A stretch of 64,000 bases of DNA from CAZNKU01 sp045654805 (GTDB lineage: Bacteria; Bacillota; Clostridia; Monoglobales; Firm-18): the NCBI GenBank assembly GCA_045654805.1, contig JAZOOD010000029.1:6920-70919 (forward strand), given 5' to 3'. Position 1 is the stretch's first letter, and every line of letters begins with the position of its first letter. Positions 51,774 to 59,385 of the stretch are shown here, one piece after another. The notes under the pieces are model-generated. The model had not been told where the DNA came from. It saw nothing but the letters and a program-made list of their open reading frames with translations, and did not search any database. Both the position numbers and the translations under genes were made by a program.

Positions 51774-51818
51774 CCCCCGTTGACAAAGCAAAACCTTAAA
51801 AATAGTTTAATGAAACTA

Positions 51819-51846
51819 TTGACTTATAACAACCACATGTTATAAT
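51819..51846 (+). promoter_or_regulatory. Promoter of hslO
   Basis: TTGACT (51819-51824) and TATAAT (51841-51846) are 16 bp apart. A perfect AATAGTTT/AAACTATT hairpin at 51801-51820 runs into the -35 box and may be the end of the rlmH transcript. Confidence 0.7.
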
Positions 51847-51942
51847 AGCGTTAAAATGCGAAATATTTATAAAGTCTATGAAGTTAGAATATAAATTCTA
51901 TTAATTAATAAGAGAATTAACAAGCAGAAACGAGGAATAATA

Positions 51943-52842
51943 ATGAAAGATAAAATTGCTGTTGCATTAACAGATAATGCGGCATTGAGAGTTTATGCAG
52001 CAGTTACTACAAACTTGGTAACAGAAGCACACAAAATACACAACACCCTACCATTGGCTACGGCTGCATTAGGCAGAACATTGACTGCAGGTGCCATGAT
52101 GGGTGCTATGCAAAAGGATGACAACGTATCACTTACCGTACAGTTTAAAGGTAACGGACCTTTGGGCACATTGGTGGTTGTAGCAAATTCCAAAGGTGAA
52201 GTACGAGGTTATGTACAAAACCCTGGAGCCGACCTTCCCTTGCGCCCTGACGGAAAAATAGATGTAGGTAATGGGATAGGCAAAAGCGGTTACGTAAGCG
52301 TTATCCGCGATATGGGTAAAGGAACTCAACCATATATTGGGCAAGTGGAAATTACAACCGGTGAAATTGCTGAGGATTTAACATATTACTATGCCACAAG
52401 TGAACAGACTCCTACCGCAATATCCTTAGGAGTACTTGTAGACAGGGATTATACACCAAAAGCGGCTGGTGGATATGTAATACAGATGATGCCGGGCTGG
52501 AGTCCCGAGGACGAGCAAATAATTACGGCGATTGAAAAAAAGTTAGGTGAAATACCTCCTGTAAGTACCATGGTTGACAGAGGTTATACACCTGAACAAA
52601 TTATAGCGGAAATTTTGGGTGATGAAATACCATACCATATTCTAAAAGAAGAAATTCCTTCATATAAATGTAATTGTAACCGCAAAAGGGTGGAGTCTGC
52701 ACTTATATCCATAGGCAGAAAGGAACTTACTTCTTTGATGGAGGACGACCACGGAACAGAAGTAAATTGCAATTTTTGTGATAAAGTTTACAAATTCTCC
52801 ACACAAGATATTGAGGAGCTTTTGAAAAAATGTACTAAATAA
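51943..52842 (+). CDS. hslO: Redox-regulated chaperone Hsp33
   Basis: Hsp33 is a holdase switched on by oxidation. The 299-residue protein has LPLATAALGRTLTAGAMMGA, the substrate-binding core, and the C-terminal zinc switch with CNCNRKRVESAL (CxC) and VNCNFCDKVYKF (CxxC). All four zinc Cys are present, so redox control should work. AACGAGGAA precedes the ATG. It is a single-gene unit upstream of the tRNA array. Confidence 0.96.
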   Translation: MKDKIAVALTDNAALRVYAAVTTNLVTEAHKIHNTLPLATAALGRTLTAGAMMGAMQKDDNVSLTVQFKGNGPLGTLVVVANSKGEVRGYVQNPGADLPLRPDGKIDVGNGIGKSGYVSVIRDMGKGTQPYIGQVEITTGEIAEDLTYYYATSEQTPTAISLGVLVDRDYTPKAAGGYVIQMMPGWSPEDEQIITAIEKKLGEIPPVSTMVDRGYTPEQIIAEILGDEIPYHILKEEIPSYKCNCNRKRVESALISIGRKELTSLMEDDHGTEVNCNFCDKVYKFSTQDIEELLKKCTK

Positions 52843-52894
52843 AGTGCTTTTTTATATGTAACTGAAAAAAATCAAAATTTTCTTAAAAAAATGC

Positions 52895-52923
52895 TTGACA
52901 TTTAAGTTTTGTTGCAGTATAAT
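52895..52923 (+). promoter_or_regulatory. Promoter of the five-tRNA array
   Basis: Full consensus TTGACA (52895-52900) and TATAAT (52918-52923) are 17 bp apart, about 50 bp before tRNA-Asp. Confidence 0.85.
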
Positions 52924-52975
52924 AGATTGTGCTGACGGGTTGAGTAATGAGTTTGTCCCGTAGTTAATAATAGTT

Positions 52976-53052
52976 GGCCGAGTAGTTCAGTTGGTTAGAA
53001 CGCCAGCCTGTCACGCTGGAGGTCGAGGGTTCGAGCCCCTTCTCGGTCGCCA
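52976..53052 (+). tRNA. tRNA-Asp (anticodon GTC)
   Basis: Acceptor GGCCGAG/CTCGGTC, anticodon stem CCAGC/GCTGG with loop CTGTCAC, T-arm GAGGGTTCGAGCCCCT. CCA encoded. Confidence 0.97.
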
Positions 53053-53067
53053 ACTTTATTTTTGTAT

Positions 53068-53143
53068 GGGAGCATAGCTCAGCTGGGAGAGCATCTGCCT
53101 TACAAGCAGAGGGTCATAGGTTCGATCCCTATTGTTCCCACCA
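53068..53143 (+). tRNA. tRNA-Val (anticodon TAC)
   Basis: Acceptor GGGAGCA/TGTTCCC with one G-T pair, anticodon stem TCTGC/GCAGA with loop CTTACAA, T-arm TAGGTTCGATCCCTA. CCA encoded. Confidence 0.97.
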
Positions 53144-53147
53144 ATAT

Positions 53148-53223
53148 GCCTCTGTAGCTCAGTCGGTAGAGCAAGGGACTGAAAATCCCTGTGTCAGTGG
53201 TTCGATTCCACTCGGAGGCACCA
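53148..53223 (+). tRNA. tRNA-Phe (anticodon GAA)
   Basis: Acceptor GCCTCTG/CGGAGGC, anticodon stem AGGGA/TCCCT with loop CTGAAAA, T-arm GTGGTTCGATTCCAC. CCA encoded. Confidence 0.97.
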
Positions 53224-53242
53224 AATTTTCTTTTATACATAT

Positions 53243-53317
53243 GCGGGAGTGGCTCAGTGGTAGAGCGTCACCTTGCCAAGGTGAACGTCGCGAGTTCGAA
53301 TCTCGTCTTCCGCTCCA
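53243..53317 (+). tRNA. tRNA-Gly (anticodon GCC)
   Basis: Acceptor GCGGGAG/CTTCCGC, anticodon stem CACCT/AGGTG with loop TGCCA, T-arm CGAGTTCGAATCTCG. CCA encoded at 53315-53317. Confidence 0.97.
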
Positions 53318-53346
53318 AAGACGCTTTAAAATGCGTCTTTTGTTTT
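53317..53346 (+). terminator. Terminator-like hairpin between tRNA-Gly and tRNA-Cys
   Basis: AAAGACGC pairs with GCGTCTTT around an 8-nt loop, followed by TGTTTT. It could reduce transcription into tRNA-Cys or mark a processing point. Confidence 0.7.
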
Positions 53347-53374
53347 ATCAATAATTAACTTAATATATACGCAC

Positions 53375-53448
53375 GGCGCTATAGCCAAGTGGTAAGGCAG
53401 AGGCCTGCAAAGCCTTTATCCCCGGTTCAAATCCGGGTGGCGCCTCCA
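53375..53448 (+). tRNA. tRNA-Cys (anticodon GCA)
   Basis: Acceptor GGCGCTA/TGGCGCC with one G-T pair, anticodon stem AGGC/GCCT with GCA in the loop, T-arm CCCGGTTCAAATCCGGG. CCA encoded. Confidence 0.97.
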
Positions 53449-53449
53449 A

Positions 53450-53479
53450 AAACCTTGTTCATACGAACAAGGTTTTTTT
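53450..53479 (+). terminator. Terminator of the tRNA array
   Basis: AAACCTTGTTC pairs with GAACAAGGTTT around ATAC, followed by TTTT. Confidence 0.93.
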
Positions 53480-53491
53480 CATTGTGACAAT

Positions 53492-53520
53492 TTGACTTTT
53501 ATTTGCCGATTTGGTATAAT
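53492..53520 (+). promoter_or_regulatory. Promoter of the PP2C-like gene
   Basis: TTGACT (53492-53497) and TATAAT (53515-53520) are 17 bp apart. Confidence 0.75.
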
Positions 53521-53548
53521 AATAGGAAATTTTAAGGGGACTGCATAT

Positions 53549-54358
53549 ATGAACGTTATTGAAAAATTCATTATTGGAAAGAAAGGTAATTTGACTGACT
53601 GCGAAGATGGTCTGGTAATAACCAACAGTATTATAGCCGTTGTGGATGGAGCCACATCAAAAACACAAAGAAAATTTAATAATTTATCAAGTGGGATTTT
53701 TGCCAAAGAAGTCATTTGTAATATACTTAAACAAACTAATATTGAAAATTTGAATTCAGAAGAATTGTTTTCAAAACTTTCTTTTGCGTTAAAAGAAAAT
53801 AGCGAGAAATTCCACAAGGACCTTAACCTTGATGAATATCCGCGTGCATGTGTTATAATATACAATAGCCTTTACCACGAGATATGGTGCTATGGAGATT
53901 GCCAGTGCATTATTAACGGAGAGCTTCACACCCACGATTCGGCTATTGATGCTTTGAACTCCCAATTACGTGCCTTTTATCTAGAATATGCGCTTTTGGA
54001 AGGTTGCAATATTGATGAACTATCAAAAAACGACATTGGAAGAAAAGGAATCTACGATAATCTTAAAATGCAGTATATGTTTGAAAACAAGGATGTCCCC
54101 TTTGGTTTTTCTGTATTGAATGGTCAACCTATAAATCCCAAAATGATTGTTCGTTATAAAGTAAAAGAAAATGATGAAATTGTTCTGTCAAGTGATGGAT
54201 ATCCGTTTTTAAAAAATACATTGGAAGAAAGTGAAAAGCAATTGGAAAATGTGTTGAAAAATGACCCTATGTGTTTTTCAATCTATAAAACTACAAAGGG
54301 TATAATTAATGGGAATTGCAGTTTTGATGACAGATGTTATTGTAAATTTATAGTATAA
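53549..54358 (+). CDS. PP2C-like protein phosphatase family protein
   Basis: The protein (269 residues) shows a divergent PP2C/SpoIIE-like pattern: metal-site Asp in IAVVDGATSKT, a central WCYGDCQCIING, and LSSDGYPFL near the C-terminus, with a final FDDRCYCKFIV. These match metal-binding Asp positions of PP2C phosphatases, but overall similarity is weak and the substrate is unknown. The ATG at 53549 follows AAGGGGA; the frame upstream overlaps the promoter. It is a single gene with its own promoter after the tRNA array. Confidence 0.65.
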   Translation: MNVIEKFIIGKKGNLTDCEDGLVITNSIIAVVDGATSKTQRKFNNLSSGIFAKEVICNILKQTNIENLNSEELFSKLSFALKENSEKFHKDLNLDEYPRACVIIYNSLYHEIWCYGDCQCIINGELHTHDSAIDALNSQLRAFYLEYALLEGCNIDELSKNDIGRKGIYDNLKMQYMFENKDVPFGFSVLNGQPINPKMIVRYKVKENDEIVLSSDGYPFLKNTLEESEKQLENVLKNDPMCFSIYKTTKGIINGNCSFDDRCYCKFIV

Positions 54359-54432
54359 GTAAGGAACTGTGGCAAAATCATTTTACAACCCAGACGCTGC
54401 AGTTTTTGCAGTAAATCAATATATTTATTTGG

Positions 54433-54461
54433 TTGACTTTAATGAGTGTATTTGTTATAAT
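54433..54461 (+). promoter_or_regulatory. Promoter in the 54359-54735 gap
   Basis: TTGACT (54433-54438) and TATAAT (54456-54461) are 17 bp apart. It points at the small reading frame at 54541 and at the YgjV-like gene. Confidence 0.6.
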
Positions 54462-54540
54462 CTACAAAGATAATTGTGCAAGACTGTTAAAGATGATGTG
54501 ATTACATATTTGAAATAATTAATGCCCTTTAATATCACTT

Positions 54541-54702
54541 ATGCTAAACGGCAAACTGACTATGTGCAACTTATGCAAAATACTTCTCTGCTTTTTTATT
54601 TCAATTATGTCGGCCTCATTTATCTTTAATATGGTGATAATTATTTTATTTCCTATAATGGGAAGAATACTTGGGCTCAGTGATATTGCATATGGTTTAT
54701 GA
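54541..54702 (+). CDS. Possible 53-residue membrane peptide
   Basis: The frame begins MLNGKLTMCNLCKILLCFFI and has two hydrophobic stretches, ending LGLSDIAYGL. It lies after a good promoter, but no Shine-Dalgarno sequence is visible before the ATG. The rest of the 377-bp gap holds only the two promoters. It may be a real small membrane protein or a decayed one; I recognise no family. Confidence 0.3.
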   Translation: MLNGKLTMCNLCKILLCFFISIMSASFIFNMVIIILFPIMGRILGLSDIAYGL

Positions 54703-54714
54703 GATTGGTATAAT
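54686..54714 (+). promoter_or_regulatory. Promoter of the YgjV-like gene
   Basis: TTGCAT (54686-54691) and TATAAT (54709-54714) are 17 bp apart, 22 bp before the ATG. Confidence 0.65.
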
Positions 54715-54735
54715 ATAAAACGGAAGGACATAAAA

Positions 54736-55293
54736 ATGAATTTGTTAGATAATAACTTATTTTACATAATTTGCCAGATTATAGGTATAGTAGCTATGCT
54801 TTTTATGACAGCATCATTTCAATTTAAAACACAAAGGTCAATTATTTATATCCAAATATTTTCATCTTTGTTGTTTTGCATACACTTTACCCTTTTGGGT
54901 GCTGTAATGGGGGCATTTTTAAACTTTGTGGCAATGATTCGTGCATATGTATATTCCCACAGAGAAAAATGCCGTGCTGACCATATGGGATGGATTGTAT
55001 TCTTCATTATAGTATACATACTTGGATATATTGCCACATTTACATTGTTAGGCAAGGAAACTACTGTGAAAAACATTATATTGGAAATACTTCCGGTAAT
55101 TGGAATGATAGCGGGTACTATAGGGTTTCGTATGACGAAAGCAAGCTCTGTACGCTCTCTTTCATTAGTTAATGCACCTGCGTGGTTAATATACAATCTG
55201 TTCAGCGGTTCTATCGGCGGTGCAATATCCGATTCTCTTTCTATCATATCTTTGCTTGTTGGGAAGATAAGACTTGACTGGAAAATAAAATAA
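54736..55293 (+). CDS. YgjV family inner membrane protein
   Basis: This 185-residue protein has about six membrane helices and the family features IIGIVAMLFMTASFQFKTQR, LLGAVMGAFLNFVAMIRAYV and SLVNAPAWLIYNLFSGSIGG. YgjV-type proteins resemble small SWEET-like transporters in topology, but no function is established. CGGAAGGA precedes the ATG, and a strong terminator follows. Confidence 0.85.
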   Translation: MNLLDNNLFYIICQIIGIVAMLFMTASFQFKTQRSIIYIQIFSSLLFCIHFTLLGAVMGAFLNFVAMIRAYVYSHREKCRADHMGWIVFFIIVYILGYIATFTLLGKETTVKNIILEILPVIGMIAGTIGFRMTKASSVRSLSLVNAPAWLIYNLFSGSIGGAISDSLSIISLLVGKIRLDWKIK

Positions 55294-55294
55294 C

Positions 55295-55340
55295 AAAAGG
55301 AGTATGGCAAAATAAAATACTTTCGCTGTACTCCTTTTTT
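55295..55340 (+). terminator. Terminator of the YgjV-like gene
   Basis: AAAAGGAGTA pairs with TACTCCTTTT around a 24-nt loop, followed by TT. A second weaker hairpin lies at 55388-55408 next to the end of ddl. Confidence 0.75.
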
Positions 55341-55418
55341 GTAATCAGATTAGAAAATTCCGTTTTATTTCGTATCTGACGGGGTATTTACCCTTTTCAA
55401 AGGGGTAATTTTGCATTT

Positions 55419-56351
55419 TTATTCCAAGGCTAATTTTACAATCTTATCTACCAACTGCGAAAAGCTTATTCCCACATACTTCGCAGAATCCGGCACAAGG
55501 CTTGTTTCCGTCATTCCAGGTATAGTATTTATTTCTATAACATAAGGGTTATCATTTTCATCAATCATAAAATCTATTCTGGAAATCCCCTTGCATCCCG
55601 TCTTTTTATATGCCTCTATAGCGTAATAATTTATCCTATCTTCCGCAGTTTTGCTTATACGTGCAGGGATAATATGCCGGCTCATACCCGGTGTATATTT
55701 AGACTGATAATCATAAAATTCATTTGCTGCGGTGATTTCTATAATAGGTAAAACCTCCGGATTTTTATTACCGATAACAGGTACGCTAACTTCCGTTCCC
55801 GAAACAAACTGTTCAGCAAGCAAGGTATCGTCATACTTTAGCACTTCCATTATTGCATCTGATATTGCTCCTTCATCACGAACTATAACCACGCCTATAC
55901 TGGACCCCTGACAGGGCGCTTTTATAACCATTGGCAAGCCAAGTTGGGACACCAATTCCGCCCCAACCTTTTTGATATCTGCACATTCTTCTCTTTTATA
56001 CTCCACAGCCTTTGGAGTAGGAATATTGCTCTGCAAAAGCATCTTTTTAGTAAGTGCTTTATCCATACAAATAGCACTTGCAGCAAGTCCCGGACCGGTA
56101 TAAGGAATGCCCATCCATTCAAGCAATCCTTGTATGCAACCGTCTTCTCCTCCCTTTCCATGCAAGGCAAGGTACGCAACGTCTGGTTTTATTTCCGATA
56201 TCTTTGCTATATTATCAGGTTGTATATCTAAAGTTTCCACCCTATAGCCCATTTCTTCAAGTGCCTTGGCAACTGCTGTTCCGCTACGAAGTGAAACTTC
56301 CCTTTCCGTTGATATTCCGCCCATCAATACAAGGACCTTTTTGTTCTCCAT
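55419..56351 (-). CDS. ddl: D-alanine--D-alanine ligase
   Basis: Ddl makes the D-Ala-D-Ala end of peptidoglycan precursors. The 310-residue ATP-grasp protein shows VLMGGISTEREVSLRSG, ALHGKGGEDGCIQGLLEWMG, KAPCQGSSIGVVIV, ISRIDFMIDENDNPYVIEIN and NTIPGMTETSLVP. The Ser in QGSSIGV and Tyr in FYDYQSKYT fit a D-Ala rather than D-Lac ligase, though this is only indicative. GAGGT precedes the ATG. A monocistronic gene apart from murA. Confidence 0.96.
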   Translation of the reverse strand: MENKKVLVLMGGISTEREVSLRSGTAVAKALEEMGYRVETLDIQPDNIAKISEIKPDVAYLALHGKGGEDGCIQGLLEWMGIPYTGPGLAASAICMDKALTKKMLLQSNIPTPKAVEYKREECADIKKVGAELVSQLGLPMVIKAPCQGSSIGVVIVRDEGAISDAIMEVLKYDDTLLAEQFVSGTEVSVPVIGNKNPEVLPIIEITAANEFYDYQSKYTPGMSRHIIPARISKTAEDRINYYAIEAYKKTGCKGISRIDFMIDENDNPYVIEINTIPGMTETSLVPDSAKYVGISFSQLVDKIVKLALE

Positions 56352-56440
56352 ATTTATTACCTCTTTATTATGTATTATATTAAATATTTATGATTTATCT
56401 CGTTTTTTATTATACAACAGTTCAACATTTTTTTCAACAC

Positions 56441-56465
56441 AAAAAAGAAACTCCGCAGAGTTTCC
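56441..56465 (-). terminator. Terminator of the flavin reductase-rubredoxin gene
   Basis: GAAACTC pairs with GAGTTTC around TGCG; on the minus strand it is followed by TTTTTT. Confidence 0.85.
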
Positions 56466-56478
56466 TTTTCACTATTTT

Positions 56479-57081
56479 CTACACAATCTTTTCAAAGTCA
56501 TCGGGTCCGTGTTTGCACAAGGGGCAAACAAAGTTATCGGGCAATGAATCTCCCTCATAAATATATCCGCATATTACGCATCTATAACCCTTAACCTTAT
56601 TTTCGGGCTTTGGTTTTACCTTTGTATGATAATCGTCATATGTTATAGATTTTTCTTCATTTAATATTTTAGCATCATCAAGGTCTGCCACAAACATGTA
56701 GTGAGTGTCGAAATCTACAGTTTCTATTACCTTTCCGCTTATATATGAATTTGAATACTTTGTAAGATACAAAAGTCCATTATCACTTCGTTCTACATCT
56801 GTAAATTCTACAAACTTATTAACGTCATTACCACTTTGGAATCCAAAGTTTTTAAAGACATCAAATGTCGCAGTTTCCGAAAGTATACTTACATTAAATA
56901 TACCCGTTTTACGTATCATATCCGCCGTTTTATTGGTTTTATTCACTACTACTGCGACACGGTTGGGAGTATTGGTTATCTGACTGAATGTATTTATTAT
57001 ACAACCATTATCGAAACTTTTCTCCCTTGCAATAAGCACGTACAATCCATAACTAACCTTAAATAATGCATTAGTGTCCAT
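56479..57081 (-). CDS. Flavin reductase-like protein fused to rubredoxin
   Basis: The 200-residue protein has an FMN-binding split-barrel domain (about 1-150: LFKVSYGLYVLIAREKSFDN, INTFSQITNTPNRVAVVVNK, IFNVSILSE) and a C-terminal rubredoxin domain with YRCVICGYIYEGD and FVCPLCKHGPDDFE. The four Cys hold one iron. The fusion allows electrons to pass from FMN to rubredoxin in one chain, typical of anaerobes for oxygen and peroxide defence. The ATG at 57081 follows AGGAGTG. Confidence 0.92.
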   Translation of the reverse strand: MDTNALFKVSYGLYVLIAREKSFDNGCIINTFSQITNTPNRVAVVVNKTNKTADMIRKTGIFNVSILSETATFDVFKNFGFQSGNDVNKFVEFTDVERSDNGLLYLTKYSNSYISGKVIETVDFDTHYMFVADLDDAKILNEEKSITYDDYHTKVKPKPENKVKGYRCVICGYIYEGDSLPDNFVCPLCKHGPDDFEKIV

Positions 57082-57124
57082 TAAACACACTCCTTCAACA
57101 ATATTTTTTTCTATTTTCAGGAAT

Positions 57125-57400
57125 TTATTCATTAAGCTGTTCCAAACTCACTTCTTCTATAAATGAAAATGTTGTATTATTGGGGTAAAGCCATTTCCTA
57201 TTCCACGTTCACAAAATTCTCTTTTCTTTAATAGTACTTGTGTTTGACCGTACTACGATGATGACATCTCCCCCAAATCAGAAATACAGCTGTTAAGAAT
57301 TACAGACGGATATCCAAATTCGCCATATTAAGCACTATACAATTAATAAGATAACCCATTTCATCAATTTTGTCAAATATACGGATTACATAATCTTCAT
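57125..57400 (-). pseudogene. Decayed coding remnant, unidentified
   Basis: Minus-strand frames give pieces that look like protein but are broken by stops: EDYVIRIFDKIDEMGYLINC then IVLNMANLDIRL, and the ending TTFSFIEEVSLEQLNE before a stop at 57125. No start or ribosome site leads into them. I cannot name the parent gene. Confidence 0.4.
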
Positions 57401-57409
57401 TATTTTATA

Positions 57410-57604
57410 TTATTCCAAAGTCTTTGCAAAATCTCCACATTTTTCCCTTATTTTTTCTGTGACTCCTGCCTCCTCATCCGTCGCTATTCATATGTCGTTA
57501 TCGGAATTAGGCTTTACAGGGTTGTTGGAAATGTCCGGGGCTACAATAATCTTTATCTCTCTGGTTTCAAATAACAGTCCGCCTGTCCTAGCTCTGTAAC
57601 CATC
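57410..57604 (-). pseudogene. Decayed coding remnant with frameshift and stop
   Basis: A good ribosome site (AAGGAGG) and ATG at about 57605-57620 enter a frame that stops after 17 codons. The neighbouring frame continues as DGYRARTGGLLFETREIKII, then VAPDISNNPVKPNSDNDI, a TGA, and ATDEEAGVTEKIREKCGDFA. This fits one small gene with a frameshift near the start and an internal stop. Family not recognised. Confidence 0.45.
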
Positions 57605-57622
57605 ATAAAATTATCCTCCTTG

Positions 57623-57651
57623 TTGACTTGGCAGAATTATTATGATACAAT
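57623..57651 (+). promoter_or_regulatory. Promoter upstream of the HAD hydrolase
   Basis: TTGACT (57623-57628) and TACAAT (57646-57651) are 17 bp apart. It now leads through a remnant before reaching the HAD gene. Confidence 0.6.
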
Positions 57652-57664
57652 TTCTTCATAATCC

Positions 57665-57900
57665 AACCCAATTATAGATATTTATAAAAATATTACTGAG
57701 AGTTGTTTTACATTTATTAAAGAGGTTAAGCCGACCATCTTCCGCATAGCTGTTTTTGACAGTTATGTAAAATATGAAAATTCAACTTTATCCAATCTCG
57801 GAATTTTCAAGCAATTTGAAATAGTTTTTTTCTAGATGAAGGTGGCAACGCTTTTATAGACAACAGAAAAATAAAATACATAATACAAAAGAGGTGCTTT
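57665..57900 (+). pseudogene. Decayed coding remnant, unidentified
   Basis: The plus frame reads NPIIDIYKNITESCFTFIKE, VKPTIFRIAVFDSYVKYENS and LGIFKQFEIVFF before a TAG at 57833. After a T-run at 57825-57831 the other frame continues LDEGGNAFIDNRKIKYIIQK up to the HAD start. This fits a gene 3' end broken by slippage in the T-run. No start codon remains. Confidence 0.45.
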
Positions 57901-58545
57901 ATGAATAAACCATATAAATCAATACTTTTTGATGTAGACGGCACGTTGATTTTTTCTCACAAGGGATTACTTGAAGGATACAAATGCGCATTGAAAAACA
58001 TAGGTATGAGTGTGCCCGACGACAAAACATTACAAAAATGTATGGGACCTGCTCCGAAAATTTCTTTAAAAGAAGTTTTAAAAGTTCCCGACGACAAACT
58101 TGAGCTTGCATACATCCTCAACAGAGGGTACGTTTATACAAAAGGATATGCTGAATTTGATATTATAAAAGGTATGGACTCCCTTGTGAAAGAACTTTAT
58201 GATGCTGGATACAAGCTATATACCTCTTCTACAAAGGTCGAATGGATATGTGAGCTATGTCTTGATAAAATGGGTATTTTGCCATATTTTGAAAAAGTAT
58301 GCGCCGCAAGTAATGACGGTGTAACAAGATATCTGAAGGAAGATGTTATAGAATATGCAAAACAATGCGGGGCAGAGAACGCTATTATAATAGGGGACCG
58401 TAAATTTGATATTGATGCAGGTAAAAATTGTGACATTGATACGATTGGAATAACATTTGGTTATGGCACAAAGGAAGAAATTAAAGAACATGACCCTACC
58501 TACATATGTGATTCGGTAGATGAAATAAGGAAAATATTACTTTAA
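57901..58545 (+). CDS. HAD family hydrolase (phosphoglycolate phosphatase-like)
   Basis: The 214-residue protein has HAD motif I FDVDGTLIFSHKG (nucleophile Asp and acid Asp), motif II Thr/Ser in YTSSTKVEW, motif III Lys in TRYLKEDVI and motif IV IIGDRKFDIDAG. An alpha-helical cap at about 15-85 places it in subfamily I with PGP-like phosphatases. The substrate is unknown. GAGGTG precedes the ATG. It has a promoter upstream of the remnant and its own terminator. Confidence 0.93.
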   Translation: MNKPYKSILFDVDGTLIFSHKGLLEGYKCALKNIGMSVPDDKTLQKCMGPAPKISLKEVLKVPDDKLELAYILNRGYVYTKGYAEFDIIKGMDSLVKELYDAGYKLYTSSTKVEWICELCLDKMGILPYFEKVCAASNDGVTRYLKEDVIEYAKQCGAENAIIIGDRKFDIDAGKNCDIDTIGITFGYGTKEEIKEHDPTYICDSVDEIRKILL

Positions 58546-58585
58546 AAAAATGATGGAAGACATTTTTTTGTCTACCATCATTTTT
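58546..58585 (+). terminator. Terminator of the HAD gene, possibly bidirectional
   Basis: AAATGATGG-A-AGAC pairs with GTCT-A-CCATCATTT around a T-rich loop, followed by TT. Confidence 0.85.
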
Positions 58586-58599
58586 ATTATACTTTTTAT

Positions 58600-59385
58600 T
58601 CACTTAACAATATTTTCACTAACGTCGTATCGAGGAGCAACAGACAGCATTATGTCCTTACCCACCTGTAAGCCTCCAAACTCGAGTTCTCTTGCAACTT
58701 CAGAAAAAGCTATTTCCGGGGAATTATTTTCGTTACTCAAATGTCCAAGCATTATATGTCTTGTTCCGTTTTTCGCAAGATAGGTAGCTAACGTACCTGT
58801 ATCCTTGTTTGCAAGGTGACCGTTTTTTCCCGCAATTCTCTTTTTTAAATCTTGGGGATACGGTCCGGTTTGGAGCATATGTTCATCATAATTTGCCTCT
58901 AATATTACTGCATCACAACCTGTAAGACTGTCCTCTACTGTGTGAGTAATATGTCCAATATCAGTGGCTACAGCAAATTTTTGACCCTCCGCCTCTAAAA
59001 TGTATCCTGTAGGCTGATAGGCATCGTGTGGAATATCAAATGGAGTAACCTTTATATCACCGATCTCAAAGACCTTGTTTTTAGCAAAGCAATATTTGTT
59101 TTCATCACTTATTTTTCCTATTTCCATACCAGCCCAAGTTCCCTCGCTTGCCAAAATAGGAATATTAAACTTGCGAGAAATTATACCAGCTCCTGTAGTA
59201 TGGTCAATATGTTCGTGAGTAATTAATAATCGGTCAATTTCGTAGGGATCTATGCCCATATCATTTAAATAAGCGGTAATTTTTTTACCGCTTATTCCGC
59301 AATCTATTAAAATTTTAGTATTTTTACAGCAAAACAATATACAATTACCGCTGCTGCCACTGACTATAGATTGAAACCTTATCAT
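58600..59385 (-). CDS. MBL-fold metallo-hydrolase (WalJ/YycJ-like)
   Basis: The 261-residue protein has the metallo-beta-lactamase metal motif LLITHEHIDHTTGAGII, ATDIGHITHTVEDSL, VILEANYDEHML and LGHLSNEN. The start FQSIVSGSSGNCILF is typical of YycJ/WalJ, a 5'-3' DNA exonuclease linked to mismatch repair. The walRK genes that usually flank it are not here. It overlaps murA by 4 bp. Confidence 0.9.
   Translation of the reverse strand: MIRFQSIVSGSSGNCILFCCKNTKILIDCGISGKKITAYLNDMGIDPYEIDRLLITHEHIDHTTGAGIISRKFNIPILASEGTWAGMEIGKISDENKYCFAKNKVFEIGDIKVTPFDIPHDAYQPTGYILEAEGQKFAVATDIGHITHTVEDSLTGCDAVILEANYDEHMLQTGPYPQDLKKRIAGKNGHLANKDTGTLATYLAKNGTRHIMLGHLSNENNSPEIAFSEVARELEFGGLQVGKDIMLSVAPRYDVSENIVK

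Noticed and set aside
51801..51820. AATAGTTT/AAACTATT inverted repeat as an operator for hslO
   Set aside because: It is as easily the weak terminator of rlmH; no regulator is nearby and no second copy was found.
52843..53480. Possible CRISPR or repeat array because of recurring GTTCGA motifs
   Set aside because: The repeats are the T-arms of five tRNAs.
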